Shown here piece after piece: positions 1 through 12,800 of a stretch of 64,000 nucleotides of DNA. Source of the stretch: Onchocerca lupi. Taxonomy: Eukaryota; Nematoda; Chromadorea; Rhabditida; Onchocercidae. The stretch lies in contig JAOVVO010000036.1 of NCBI GenBank assembly GCA_028564675.1, forward strand, positions 1 through 64,000, read 5' to 3'. The notes beneath the pieces were generated by a model. That model had not been told where the DNA came from. It worked only from the letters and a program-made list of their open reading frames with translations, and made no database searches. Positions within the stretch are counted from its first letter, which is position 1. Every line of letters starts with the position of its first letter. A program made the translations under genes and the position numbers.

Positions 1-30
1 TCTTCCGATCTGGGGAAGGGGGGAGGGGAG
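1..30 (+). other. Illumina adapter remnant plus G-rich stretch
   Basis: The first 11 bases, TCTTCCGATCT, are identical to the 3' end of the common Illumina sequencing adapter. They are followed directly by a G-rich run to about base 30, unlike anything else in this AT-rich window. This is best read as uncut library adapter left in the assembly and not as biology. It also marks this position as a true contig end. Confidence 0.9.
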
Positions 31-114
31 TTTAATCATGATTTAAAATATTATGATTATTTTGTTTATGCTTTGTTTTCTGTTGGTTTCTTATCTTATT
101 TCTAAAGGTTGTTG

Positions 115-170
115 CTGTTTTAGCTTAATTTTTAAAATTTCTAATTTGTAATTAGGGGATTAAATTCAGT
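115..170 (+). tRNA. trnT: probable mitochondrial tRNA-Thr (UGU)
   Basis: A 5-bp stem (140-144 with 152-156, one T-G pair) encloses a 7-base loop (145-151) with TGT at the anticodon position, giving Thr. The likely acceptor arms are 115-121 and 163-169; they pair imperfectly, with two T-T mismatches. The total of about 56 bases, with no normal T arm, fits the shortened tRNAs of nematode mitochondria. It lies immediately before an open frame resembling nad4; nematode mitochondrial genomes commonly have trnT-nad4. The fold was judged by eye and the D arm is uncertain. Confidence 0.5.
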
Positions 171-317
171 TTGTGGTATTTTTTTTTTATTATTTGCTTT
201 TTATCCTCTTTTGTTTTTTGTTTTTTTATGTTTCATTTGTTGGGATTTTTTGATTATTCTTGGTGTGGTTGTTTGTTTATTTTTTTTGATTCTTTTAACT
301 TTATTTTTTTGTCTTTT
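171..317 (+). pseudogene. nad4: 5' fragment of mitochondrial nad4 (NADH dehydrogenase subunit 4)
   Basis: Read with the invertebrate mitochondrial code from a TTG start at 171 (a usual nematode mitochondrial start), the frame gives about 49 hydrophobic residues. They include the segment FDYSWCGCLF followed by a D-S-F-x-F pattern, which matches the N-terminal part of nematode ND4. The coding strand is extremely T-rich, as in filarial mitochondrial genes. Similarity ends near 317; the frame stops at 330 and the base composition becomes that of the nuclear sequence. It is truncated, so it is either a chimeric assembly join or a nuclear copy of mitochondrial DNA. The adapter at the same end favours the artefact. 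Confidence 0.65.
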
Positions 318-434
318 ACAAGTGTTTTATAATTAATTCTTTATAATCAACTTTTATAAATAATTTTCGCTATGCTGACAACAAATCTTTGATTTGAAGT
401 ATAATCAGCAAATAGAATAAAGCATTCAATTAAC

Positions 435-3400
435 CTGTAAAAATGGTTCCTTGCCCAAACGCTGGTTAAGCATTCGCATAACAAGGTGTCCTTTCTTGAA
501 TAAAGCATCCGCGTACAGAGGAGAACATGTGTATGGATTTCTTGGATCGAAATGTAAGTATTGCTGAAAAATAAGAAGCGTTAGAAGATAAGGAAAATTA
601 ATCATTATTATCCTTGCAACTAACATCCTGTTTTTTGATCTACATAAATAATGGTTGACTTTAGGTCATCGAGCAATATATAAATAACAACAAACTGCGT
701 TTACTTTTTTAAACGCAGTTTTTTGTATGATATTATATTCAATATTTTTGTACTTCGAGATATTTCCTAACCTGAAAGTAATTGCAATATTCTATACATA
801 TTTAAAAAGCTCACTTTGTAGGTTGTATTTGAGGGTCGTAAAACAATCATTCCCCAAAGCGTTTCATAATCGGAAACACAATTTAGAATTTTATTGATCT
901 GAAAATATTCATAACATTTAAAAAATATTATTCTAAGAATATTATTCATAAGAACTATTCATAACAGTATTTCCGAAAACTTGATCAATTTGTGAATTGT
1001 ACCTGGTAGAGGTTTTCAGAAAAACCGAAGAATCGCTCTACAAACATGCTAGTGATAGATCTGCAAAGATTTCTATCTTTAAAGATACAATATAATTAAA
1101 AATTAAATATTTTGGGAGATAAAAACTGCTTCGCCAGATGTATTCCAAGCAATATAAGCAGAAAACATCGACAGAGTGGAAATGCTTAGTGCATTTGGAT
1201 ATTCAGTTGTCTGATTTATACGAATTATAAGAAATAAAATTAAAATGCAGAAATTATGATCTCCATTTCTTTTCTGGTTCTTAGTAAATTATTTTGTTGA
1301 TCATTTCTCACTGTCAAACAATTTCCTTTAGCTAAAATGTGTCGACTCACGTAGTCTCCAAGTATGGCAATGTATTTAAGAGAACTGAATTTACAAACCT
1401 TGCGAGCGAGGAAACAAGCCAAATGTCCAACCAGCATGTTGAAGTAACAAAACATCCAAAGAATTGTTGTGCTACTGCATAAGCAAGCCACTGACGCGTC
1501 ACCTGAAGAAAAAAATATTTATGTACAAATAAAAGATTTCGTATCAATTTAAAAGAGCATTTCAGATTTAAAAATTCGAATAAGTTAATCTAAACCTTAT
1601 TCAATTCTAATTAAATTGAATTTAAATATTTCCATCATATATTCAGTTTCCAACCAAAAGGGAACAAAAATTTACTTGTACAACATCCAAAATCTTCTTA
1701 TGATACAATAAGGTAAGCGAGAGTATTGACAAACCAGTGTAGGCCGTAACTTCGTCAGGAGTCTGAAAATAACAAATGTTAAAATACAATTTAACCATTA
1801 AAACAAAATGTAAATCCGGAATATTAAAAAATTTCTAACCATTAGAAACTTTCATTTTACGTTATTCAAATCAATTCAAAATCTCAATATAGCTATTCGT
1901 CCCATATCAAAACTTATCTCAGTCAAGCAAGAATGCATCATCCAATAAAGAATTTTCTATTTCATTTTCAGAAATTTTAAATTGTCTTGCTTATCAAATA
2001 TATTTTTCTTTGGTATATTTCAATTTTCTAACTCCAATTTATATTCAAAAAGTTAAATTAAATGAATTCATTTGACGAACCTGATAAACGAAGACTTGTT
2101 TATAAGATGAAAAGGGAAATCGACAAGAGAGAAGTTCTTCAAAATATTCAAAAACTCGGTCAATTGTTGAAGTTGTATGCTTCACAAGAGGATCAAGTGA
2201 TGGCAATGCGAAACTTGTTATCTGTAAACGAATTTTCACAGATTTTAAAAATTTGATTACAATTCATAGCCAATAAATTTTTGAGAATAAAATAATCATA
2301 CTTCAGGCATATCGGGATGCACAATTGGTGTAAAACAGCCAATTGCAAGACCGATATTAATTGCAGATGTAGGTACCAAAAGTTGGTAATGATAAATTTT
2401 TTCTTGTAAATCAGCAGTATACTCCGTATCCTACAAAAATTTCAGTAAAAAACATCAATAGAATTTTATAGAGGGAATTATTTGATACAATTCTGATATG
2501 GTATGCGTCAGCCTCTTTGAAGATAAATAGACATTTCCTCAAATGAATGCCCTTTTTGTTTTATGAACAAAAAAAAAAAAGAAATCTTCAAAAAATTTTA
2601 GAGTTTAATGATTGGATTACAATCTCAAGCCAAGCAGCACGATAATTCTTTCATTCTTCACCAAAAACTAGTAGATATTACTAGCATGTGCATAATAATA
2701 CAGCATCAGGATATATTTTTGATAGATTATCGAGAGGTGAAGATCCTTAACTTGAGGAAACAAAAGGAACTTACAAACAATTCACCGCTGGTAACTACTG
2801 TAAACATAAGACCAACAGTTGCTTCAATTCGCCATAGACATAACTGATCAGACGTATCCATACAAGGTAACCAGTGACGAGTACTCGATAATGTGCTTGA
2901 CCTAAAAAGGATGGCAAATATTTGCACTTCTATCGGTAAGTTTTTATTACAAAAATAAATAAAAAGTAAGTAAAACAACACGCAAAAAATCTTGTTTCTT
3001 CACTCTAAGACTCACAAAAAACGAACTCCATTTTCTAAGAATTAATTCCCATCTTTGAAAAAGGAATAATCACAAAACAGCAAAATGTGGATATTAAACA
3101 GTTATTCACATCAGATGCAACTATCATCCCAAATATTTTTTATTATGTGACATACCTATAAGTATACATATGAGCGCCATTCTCCAAAGTACCATCATCA
3201 GAAAATGAACAAACAAAGTGTATACCCTAAATCGATCATAAGTAAAAATGATTACGTAAGCAAACAAATAACTACGAGACAAAAAGCAACATATAAAATT
3301 ATGTTGGATTTCTGAAATCGTCAAAATTATACAGTAAATTGTTTATCTTATTAGAAGATCAAATTTACTAAATACTGAGTTCACGAAAAAAAAAAAGTGA

Positions 3401-4419
3401 ATCAGATAAAAACATTTCCCATTTTCTGTTTTTGTTTTTTGAACCATATGTCGAAATTAGCTGTGCGTTAGTTTTCTCATTTATTATCACATTATAAAAA
3501 CTTTTGAACTTCAAATTAAAAATAATGACAAAATTTTAAAAAATTCAGCAAGCCTTAAGTGAAAACTTACATGTTTCGGATTAACAACTTTGACATCAAT
3601 TCCAACTCTGATAACTTTTTGTTCATCCATAAGTACATAACAGCTTTCTGGAACATCAATTAAAAGTTCACCCTCACAATCTTCCAACTCATCGTACATA
3701 TTGTGTGAAAGTTTGTGCAAATTTTGTTCTGCTTTGTGACCCAATATCTAAAAGTTTATTTATGTAAGACAGAATTCAACTGATGAACTGATGACTAGAA
3801 TAACCCTCACTTCAAGTTTAATTCATTATGAAAAAAGGTCGCCGAAAAAAATAAAGGAAATAAATGTCACTTTTCTTATCGTAATATTTGAAAATTTAAC
3901 AGAATCTACTCCAAAATTTCTACATCGTTACCAAACAAATTTGTAGCTCCTCATATTATTTCAGAACTAACTTTGAGAGGATCCTTCCGGATGTATTCCA
4001 CATCTTCATCGTTCACAGTAACTCGGCCAGTAACACCTTCTGGGAATTCGTTCGGTAATAAAACATCTAAAAGAAAAAAAGCAATCGTCATAAATGATAT
4101 CCGCTGTAAATGATATTTATTAAAAAATATAAACAGATAACAAACCTGGCCCAATATTGAGACAAATTTGCCTCAGCTCAGGATGTAATGGTGCTAGAGA
4201 AAGTTCGGTGAAGACAGAAAATGATCGTTTCTTGAAGTTCACATCGGTGATAGAGACAAACTGCGACAGGACACGAAAGTTACAATTATGAAAAGAAGAG
4301 GCATCTTGCGGGCTTTCACGACGTACTGCAGGCATCATCTCTTCACCACTTCTTGGTACCACTGAATCAAGGACATCTGAGGTGGACGGGATATCGACTT
4401 CCATTTTACTATCATTCAT
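435..4419 (-). CDS. taf-2: TFIID subunit TAF2, N-terminal ~492 residues (3' end missing)
   Basis: TAF2 is a core-promoter-binding subunit of general transcription factor TFIID in the nucleus. Twelve exons read in phase on the minus strand: 4419-4146, 4066-3972, 3747-3571, 3226-3156, 2901-2775, 2430-2302, 2221-2081, 1762-1676, 1502-1399, 1060-1003, 898-815, 563-435. The protein follows human TAF2 closely: GIHFVCSFSDDGTLENGAHM in exon 4, NIGLAIGCF in exon 6, HTTSTIDRVFEYFEELLSC in exon 7, AQQFFGCF in exon 9 and KKGHLVMRM in exon 12. The N-terminal half is built like an M1 aminopeptidase, but the zinc motif HExxH is replaced by YAVAQ (about residues 375-379), so it is non-catalytic, as in other TAF2 proteins. 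Human TAF2 has about 1,200 residues; the remaining ~700 would lie beyond 435, where the contig runs into adapter and mitochondrial sequence. The start is the first in-frame ATG. Confidence 0.92.
692..721. repeat. perfect 12-bp hairpin in a TAF2 intron
   Basis: The arms AAACTGCGTTTA (692-703) and TAAACGCAGTTT (710-721) are exact reverse complements around a 6-base T-rich loop, followed by more T. It sits inside the intron between the last two TAF2 exons seen (564-814). It looks like a bacterial terminator, but in this nuclear intron that reading does not apply. No function is assigned. Confidence 0.8.
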
Positions 4420-6843
4420 AAGTCTGTTTCTTGTATTTATTGCAAAAACTAAATTATTAGAGCTGATAAGTAAATTAGTTATTAGTATTAAATTAAAATT
4501 TGAAATTTAAAATAAATAAAGAAACATTGCGTGAAAAAACGAAATTGTAGAGCAACATGACGCTTTTTCCTATCAGTAAATGCAGTAAAACACATAAAAA
4601 GATCTGAATAACGCAAGTATTATGCAGATTTTTAAATGACATAAGAATGGTTCCTATAATTAAAAATAATGTGAAATTGGCAGAAAAACATGAAACATCT
4701 CATCATTAGCAAATGCGATAATGACAAACGTATTATATGAATGTAAAATAAATGCCAAGATATTGACGAGATGGATTAATGATCTCTCGCATCCGATTTT
4801 TCTGTATTTAATTCATTTGAAACTTTAGTGAAATCTTTTATTCTACAACAGAGAAACTTTATTATACGTTAAACTTGAGAACTGCTCCACGTGAAAGCAT
4901 ACGTATCTCACGAGGAAAGCACTCCATATTGCCATCGTGAAGCGAAAGAGACACAAACAGGAATTTATTGGAAGGCAGTTTGATAGTTTAATTCGTGATG
5001 AGAGTTGGACATTTTGAGCATTTTTGATGGGAGCCGCCGGGTCTCTCTGTTAACTTATAATTATCGAACTCTTCTGGTAGTTGAGAAACTTCTGAAGCTT
5101 TGCTTTATCGATCGTTAACAGTTGTTGAATTTTCCTGATGGAATTCTCAATTCCCGTTGAGAGCTACTAAATCTTACCGATCGGTCAAATCTATCGGATT
5201 TTTTTGAACGGCGAAATTGAAAAACCTTTCTAATAATCTACTGATGCTCCAAGTCTGCGAGAAATCATTTTTGTTTGACCTTTAAAATTATTGGAATTTC
5301 CCCAAAAAGAAGTTGAGGAAAGTAATTGGTGAATGAATGTTTGCAAATATATATGGGAAATTCATCGAATGATGGATCACATCATTGCTACTTCTTTTCT
5401 GCCATGAATAAAAATTTAAATATGGTAGAAATTTAGCTGTTAACAGTTATCCTCTGTTCTGTTATGTGAATAAAATTTAAAAAAAGAGAAGAATGGAATT
5501 GAATGAGTGGATTCGATAAGACTGTTTTCCATTTCGGAGTTGACAGAGATATCTCCTTGGTTCTTCCAGAGAATTTAAAAAAAAAAATTCGGAAATGTAT
5601 AATTCAGAACAGTAGCATTCTACAGCTTTACAGTGCAATGCATATATGTTTTTTCCTCACTGCCTTCAGTGTCAGAAAGCACAATGATTATTTTTTGAAT
5701 TTCAAGAATTATTTTAATTAAATGGCGGATTAGAACCTGAAATTTTTACTTAGATCTTTGGTTATAAAGAATATATGTAAATGAAATATTGGAAATAATT
5801 GCGTAAATTTTGTTGAATTGAGTCGAAAATTTCAAAATCTCCTTATGACGATCATGTTCAGCGGAGAAAAACAAAGTAACAAAGTAAGTAGAGTGAACAG
5901 CATCTCCATTATTTTATATGAATTTTAATGAGTAGTAGGCAGCAATACACGATGAAAGTAACAATATTTACCAAGTTGCAGATGTTTCGAGTTGGCTGTT
6001 TATCTAATGTGAGGCAGAGAGGTCAAGTTGTCCGGTTTCAAATTATCTCTGTCTAATATGAAGAAATTGTCGGTTAATCTCCGTCATCCTTATTTTTCTT
6101 ATCTAGTTTATGTAAATGCTATTTTCAGTGAATGCTTTTCATCTCTTTTCCTTGCCTTTTTTCTCTCCTTTTCAGGTCAATAATTTCTTCGCTCTTTCTG
6201 TGGAAGCTTAGTTATCTAGATTTTGATGTAGCTATCCAAATAAAGGTACAGTTTTAATAAATTGATATGATTAGTAATATTTATTGTTTTTCTTATCAGT
6301 TCAGTTTTCAATTATAAATGTTATTTATTGGTTTCTAGTCTCCTAAATGAGATTTGATAAAAGCAGAAAATAACGTAGCATCAGAGGTCAAAAGTTAATA
6401 GTTAAGAAAAAATTTATTTATCTGTTCTATTCATAACAAAATACACCACAACAAAATAAAAAACTTTACGCTTTTTAACAATATTTTCTTGGAATGAAAT
6501 GAGATATTCAAGAAATCAATACAGTACTGTGAGTATTAAAATACGGAAGGCGAAATTAAATCTGCAATTGGAGAACTTCTTTTGAATCTCTTACTTTATG
6601 ACTTTTATAAGTTTCAGAAGTAAGAGATTCACAGAAAGTGATTTAATTGTAAATTTAGTTTTGTTCTTCGATATGAAATTTTAATAATTATATAAATTAT
6701 TTTCTGATAAATTAGGAAAAATAAATTTTCTTCGCATAATTACAATTTTTCTTTGAATTTTATAAATAAACCATAGTCTCCAACTTATTATTTATACAAG
6801 ACTAAAATTTCATTGAAAAGATATAAAGTCAACCTGATATGTA
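4420..6843. other. intergenic region, no gene seen
   Basis: About 2.4 kb between the TAF2 start codon and the cadherin stop codon. Both genes run on the minus strand, so it should hold the TAF2 promoter and the cadherin 3' untranslated region. It is AT-rich. A 72-codon plus-strand open frame at 5503-5721 has no recognisable similarity, ends in low-complexity sequence and is not supported. An AATAAA on the minus strand near 6278-6283 is a possible polyadenylation signal for the cadherin, but it is more than 500 bases past the stop. Confidence 0.6.
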
Positions 6844-9800
6844 TCAATGTTGCTGCTTTTTCATGTCCAATAAAAGTTCACTGAGTGGCCGGAATGCTGG
6901 TACTGGACTGGAATTAATTGTGTTGACCTGTAATTAAATTAAATAGATAAATAAGTAGTTTTCAATTCATCCCATTATTTTTAATATATTTATGTTTTCT
7001 GTGCGCTCTTGCATATAATTCAGATAACTCTTGCCTAAATTTCATCGGTAGAAATACGAGAAACTAACATTAAATGAAGAAATGTTGATTGAATTATTGG
7101 ATGTGAAACAAACATTCATTCGACTTGCCGGACTCAAAATTTCGTCTACTTTAGCATAAATCAAATCATTGATTTCTGGATCTGTGTTGTGTACATCATC
7201 TTTATAACCCGTAAAAGGCTTTCTAGATGAGCCTTGATTCGAATCGAAATACTACAAAAAAAAAGTTCGGAATTTAAATTTGGAATTAATTAGTAGATTG
7301 CTAATTTTTTGGCTCATCAAATTAAATTGGAATCTTCGATTAAGATTAACCTAGTTATTACAATCCGATAAAAATCTGTAGAGGCCAAACAGAGAATTAG
7401 GGCTTGATATTTTATTTTTTAATCTGTATATTAGGAAGGAATAAATTAATTTTTTACCTTATTGGGTGTCACTCCAACTTGAGTGAGGTAATCAGTGACT
7501 GAGCTTGTAACTGATATATCATCCGGATCGATACCTGAATCGGGCATTGAATATGTTACGGAGTGATTCCCCATTTGTGTTTCCAGCGGGCTGAAAACAA
7601 TATATTTTATGACGAAATTTGATAGGAAAGAGAAACTTTCAAACAGTCAGAGGAATCGACTGTCAGTAACGTGATGAGTTATGTCAGAAAACTGTGAAAT
7701 TTAAATTTGTTTTGGATTATATTCGTTAAAGATTTATTTTTTTCAGTTTTTTCAGTTTTTCATACTTTTCAGAAGGCATAAAACTTACGGTTTCGGCAGA
7801 AGACTCGCAGTGCTGTTATTGATATTTGTAGAAGATGAGGAAGAATTCTGTAACAATAAAAATAATGTTCCTGGGTTTTCTATGTAGAATAGAAAATGAA
7901 TAATCCTATCTAAAAAGTTGAAAAATACCATCCAAAATAATACCTTGAATTTGGCAGAAGGTGAAGATGGAAACGGAGCAAGTTGTTTTTCTTGCTCAAA
8001 ACATGGCGATGGTCGATTCAATTTCCTCACCACCGCAAAGTTACCTCCGTTAACAATATAAACCTACAAAGTCTTTAAAAAATAAAAAAAATTATTTAAC
8101 GAACTGAGTTTTAAAAACTTGGAGAAAATAGTTCCAGCGGCTTTAATCAGAAGCAACTGAATGCTATTTATTACATCCTTACAAGGCATTCCACTTTATC
8201 ATCAAACTAATTGCTGCTTCAACAAGTCTCAGTTAAAATTTCCGAACTTATTCGATTATACTTCGCCACTTATGAAAGCACTGTTGTATCAAGACAAGAA
8301 TCGTGATTAACTTTTATGGAAGTTTTATATCTTGGAATACTTCATTTGGTTCATCTAATTTCAAGTCATTCCCTGACCTCTAGAAGTTAACTTTGATAAA
8401 GTGGAAGAACTACGAAAATTTGTTTACCTGTTTCTTTGGTTTTGCGCGACTTCTCATCTTCATATTGATGACCAGTACAATAAGAACAATCAGTAAAACA
8501 AAAAATAACAATAGCGATCCAATCGTCAGAATTTGGGTTACCGTAAAGGTTTTTGCTGTTGTGAATATATCCGGCAACGAGAAATCACCAATCTGCAAAT
8601 ATGCAGTGGTCAATCTCATTTTATTACTTTTAAATTCCAAAAATACTTGATGTATGAAGCAGAAAGCAAAAATTGGTTCATGCAAATCCATAAATTTCAA
8701 CAGAAATTAGGAAATTTTAAACTTTAAAATTCCTTCAAATAGCAAAATTAAAAATTAAAATGAAAGTAAAGATATAGCAAACCTGAACGATCACTTTAGT
8801 ACGAGCACTTTGTATTGCACTGGAACTAGCAATTACTACAAATTCATCAGTTGTGACATTAGCCGTGCTGAAACTTGTGAATTGTTCATTTCATTTTCAA
8901 TTCTCCAGATGTTCTCTTGCGTGCATGCAAGCAGTCATCGGAAAAGTGTTGCATGCTTACCTAAGAAGTCATCAGATGAAGCTTATCGAGTATTACTGGA
9001 ATTGGAAAGAAACTCAAGAATCTAACCATCTTCTTCACCGTACCTGTAGTGAAGTTTGTGTGATAGCACAATTTGCCCTGTGCTTGGATCAATACTTAAA
9101 TATCGCGATGCACTTCCTTGTATTTCATATCGGATTATACCATCTCTACCCGTGTCGCGATCCATCGCTGATATAACTCCGATGCGTTGACCAACTTGCA
9201 AACTTCTCGGAATCTAGCAGATTTGAAGTTATTGCACTTTTTTCGGTATTTCATAAAAACATAAATTTTCAAATATTTAACTCAAATTGGATGTTATCCG
9301 CTCTGATTGCTTGAAGTTCGTCCTTTCGAAATTGATATTTATTAGAATTGCCATGCTTTTAGTTTAATTTCCTATTTCCTTCATGTCTCGAAAAAACATG
9401 TTATTATGGTTCGAACTGTTAATTTGAGAGTTTTAAGTGAAGCAAAACTTACATTCGGAGGAAGTTCTCAGTAGGACGTACTACATGAAGAATCATTCTT
9501 GTGAGTTGTCTTTGGGATTTAGAGTATTTTTAATTAGTGCAATCCAAATTTGCAAATGCATAAATACAATTAAACGATTATTTATCCCTTATAAATAAAC
9601 TGTTGCTAGCAGTAAATGTACTGTTCATCAATACATCATATAAGTAAAAGCTTACTTGAAAGACATAATTAGTTTCTGTGAAAATCGGTGGATATTCATC
9701 AACACCAAGAATTCGGATACGAACTGGTATTGTTGCTGATCGATTCTGATCATCCTTAACCATCAGGATAAATTCATATTTCGTCTGCGTTTCAAAATCC

Positions 9801-12800
9801 AAATCTTTGATAAGTGTTATGTAGCCGGTACTTTTGTTGCATGAAAACGACTGAAATAATAATACATACTTAAATAATTGTAAAATTCCGAATAATTTCC
9901 TAAGTCGAAATGTATAATACCAAAAATAATTGCTTCAAAGTACGAAACGAATACTGGTTGAAATTTTCAAAATATAGAGAAGAATACTAAGCTAAAACTG
10001 AAGTAAAATGGAATATATAGTAGTGTAGGAAAGTCAATAATCTACCATCATTCTAGTGGTTAGATAAGAGAAGTTTCACTTTTCAAACCCATGAACTTCC
10101 TGAGAGAAGTTTCATTCTCGAGGTAGATTGAAATGGCTCGACCTTCTGGCTAATTTAACGGATAGGAATAAATTTGGAAGGAATTCAACAAATTAAGGCC
10201 AAAAGAATTCACCTCACTGTTGCCCATTAATGCGTAAATCCAATTATCACCGGACAATCCTAATTTATTTACGGCTTTTGAGCGCAGAACAATACTTCCT
10301 TTCGGTAAATCTTCGAATACGGTTGTCTCATAGTGTGGAACGATAAAGAACGGAGCAGTAGCTAACGAGGAATCGACATTGAAACGGATTCGAACTGAAG
10401 TCCAATTTAATCGAGCTGGTATGCCATTATCGATAGCCGCAATTAGCAAGTTATTAGAGATATCACTCAAATGCATTTCCCCAATATCAACATTTTTCTC
10501 AAAATACAACACTCCCGACGAGCTGTTCAAAGTAAATATTCCATAATCGTTTCCAGAAAGTATTTGATAAGAAATGCGTCCATTATCACCACTATCACTG
10601 TCCGTAGCTACAAATCTGCAATATTTTTTTAATGTAACAATGATTTAAATCATTCAATTTCTAGAGTAACCTTAACTGAATCGACCGAAGTTATCTAAAT
10701 ATTCGAATATCACACTCACATGCAATGTAAACACAGATAAGATCTGATTACTTCAAAAACAATTGTTCATAAGAATGAGCTGCTTACAACATTTCTAAAT
10801 AACAACTCATACTTACATTTTCGTAAGTTTGAGATTCGAGAAATACAAGTGATGACATGAAGGAATGAAATATCCATTAATCCATTTAATCTAATTTTCA
10901 ATTTCATTTTCTTAAAATCCCACGCCTCTTACCTTTTTTCCACAAAGTAAAAAACACAATAGTGTAATATATAATATATAGCATTTGATAATATGAGATT
11001 ATGGTAATATATGGTATGACACCACATATATATATGTATATGTGCTATAATTTATTTGTTTCCTAATCTCATATCATCAAATTTCATTAAAAGCATTGAC
11101 CGAACGAACTTATTCAAATTCCCTAAACTTTTGGAGTAATTTTTAATAAAGCCAAGCATAGAAATAACTTACAACATACCTCGTTAACATTTCATTTATA
11201 ATCATTCCTTCACTAATCATTATTTCATCAATTTTCTCTATGAAATATGGCACATTGTCATTTAAATCAGTTATTTTCACGTATACTTTTACAGATGAAT
11301 TGTATGTTGCACGCGGCGACGATGCCTCAACCTGAAAATCATTTCAAATACTATTTCTGATTTGCTTTCATGAATTTTTCCATTCTATCAAACGTCTTCT
11401 TCGATGATCAAAATTCTAAAAAACTGAACCAACCAAGAATTCAAATTCATTTTTGAATTCAGCATCGATTGAATATTTCAAAAAAATCCAGCCATCACGC
11501 GAGATGCCGAAAACATTGGTGAGTTCGAAATTTTGAATCCGCAACAATGTATCTATCGGCAAATTGTCCATTAAAGTCACTCTACCAAATTCAATATATG
11601 GACGCATATTTTCCGGTATCGTAAAACTGGAGTTGATTCAACCATTTCGTGATTGAAAATGAATAGAAATATGTCTGTCTAATAGTTTGAAATGTTAAAT
11701 TGAAATGCTCGCATAAGATTTAAGAAAATTTCAAAATCGGAAGATTTTCAAAAATCAGTCTGATATTTTCTGAACAGACGAACACAAGTGATAGAATTAA
11801 AATAAATATACTTGAATGATGTTTCAGTGAATCGTATGGGTTTTAGGTTGTAATCTTCAATTCCAACATTGATTTGAACAGCAACGGCCGAACTTTGTGA
11901 TGGTTTGCCCTGATCAAATGCATGAACCTTCAAATAATATGTCGATCGATCTTCCACCTTGGCTTCTATGATCAGATCACCTGGAATTTTACTTGATCTA
12001 AACAGCAAATTAATATCGAACTTGGCTGATTTATGATGAAGATTAATAATTATGCAGGAAGGATAAATTTCAATTCGAATGCAAGACGTTCTAGAAATGA
12101 CGAGTCGGATAGCTTAATCATATATTGAATACTTTTGGCACTTTTTTGCCAGCTATCTTTATGAGAAAAGATCAGTTAAATATACCTGATTCAGGATTAA
12201 TCTTGAATTCCGTGCTATTTACAGCCATTTCGTAGCGAACTGTGCCAGCAAGTCCTGCATCCGGATCATTTGCTCGTATTTTAGCAATCCTTGAACCTAA
12301 CTCCACATCTTTTGCGATATTGATCAGATAGAATTGTTTCTCGAACTGAGGTGCATTATCGTTAACATCTTCTACAATTATCCGTAATGTCGCATGTGAA
12401 GTGTTTTCACCATCTGTTACCTGTAAAATATTCTAAATGTTGCAAAATTGAATTTTACTACTTTCAACGACGATATTTTATCGCACTGATACCAAAAAGC
12501 ACACGATTATTCAGTACAACATGTGCTTCACCTAACTGAACAGATATATATATCTTTAAATTAGCTATTAGGAACAATTTCTGAAGCTTCAATGACTACC
12601 ACCTGAATATAAATGGTATGTTCCTTGCTGGTTTCGTAATCCAAGTTTTGAATCAAAAATATCTTCCCAGTGAATGGATCAATTTCGAATAGATTATTGG
12701 ATGACAGTAAACTATATTCCAGTTGTGTATCATCGTCCACATCTGTCGCTACCACTGTCGCTATCAAAGTGCCATATGTTGCTGCTGCAAATAGAACTTT

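Noticed and set aside
767..814. Extension of TAF2 exon 11 to the in-frame stop, or to a donor at 771
   Set aside because: A donor at 771 breaks the phase to exon 12; the GTGAGC donor after base 815 restores phase and the TAF2 alignment.
5503..5721. 72-codon plus-strand open frame between TAF2 and the cadherin
   Set aside because: No similarity, AT-driven composition, and no splice context or partner exons.
8810..9176. Overlapping plus-strand open frames of 71 and 107 codons
   Set aside because: They are antisense shadows of cadherin exons 9213-9044 and 8867-8783, which read in phase on the minus strand.
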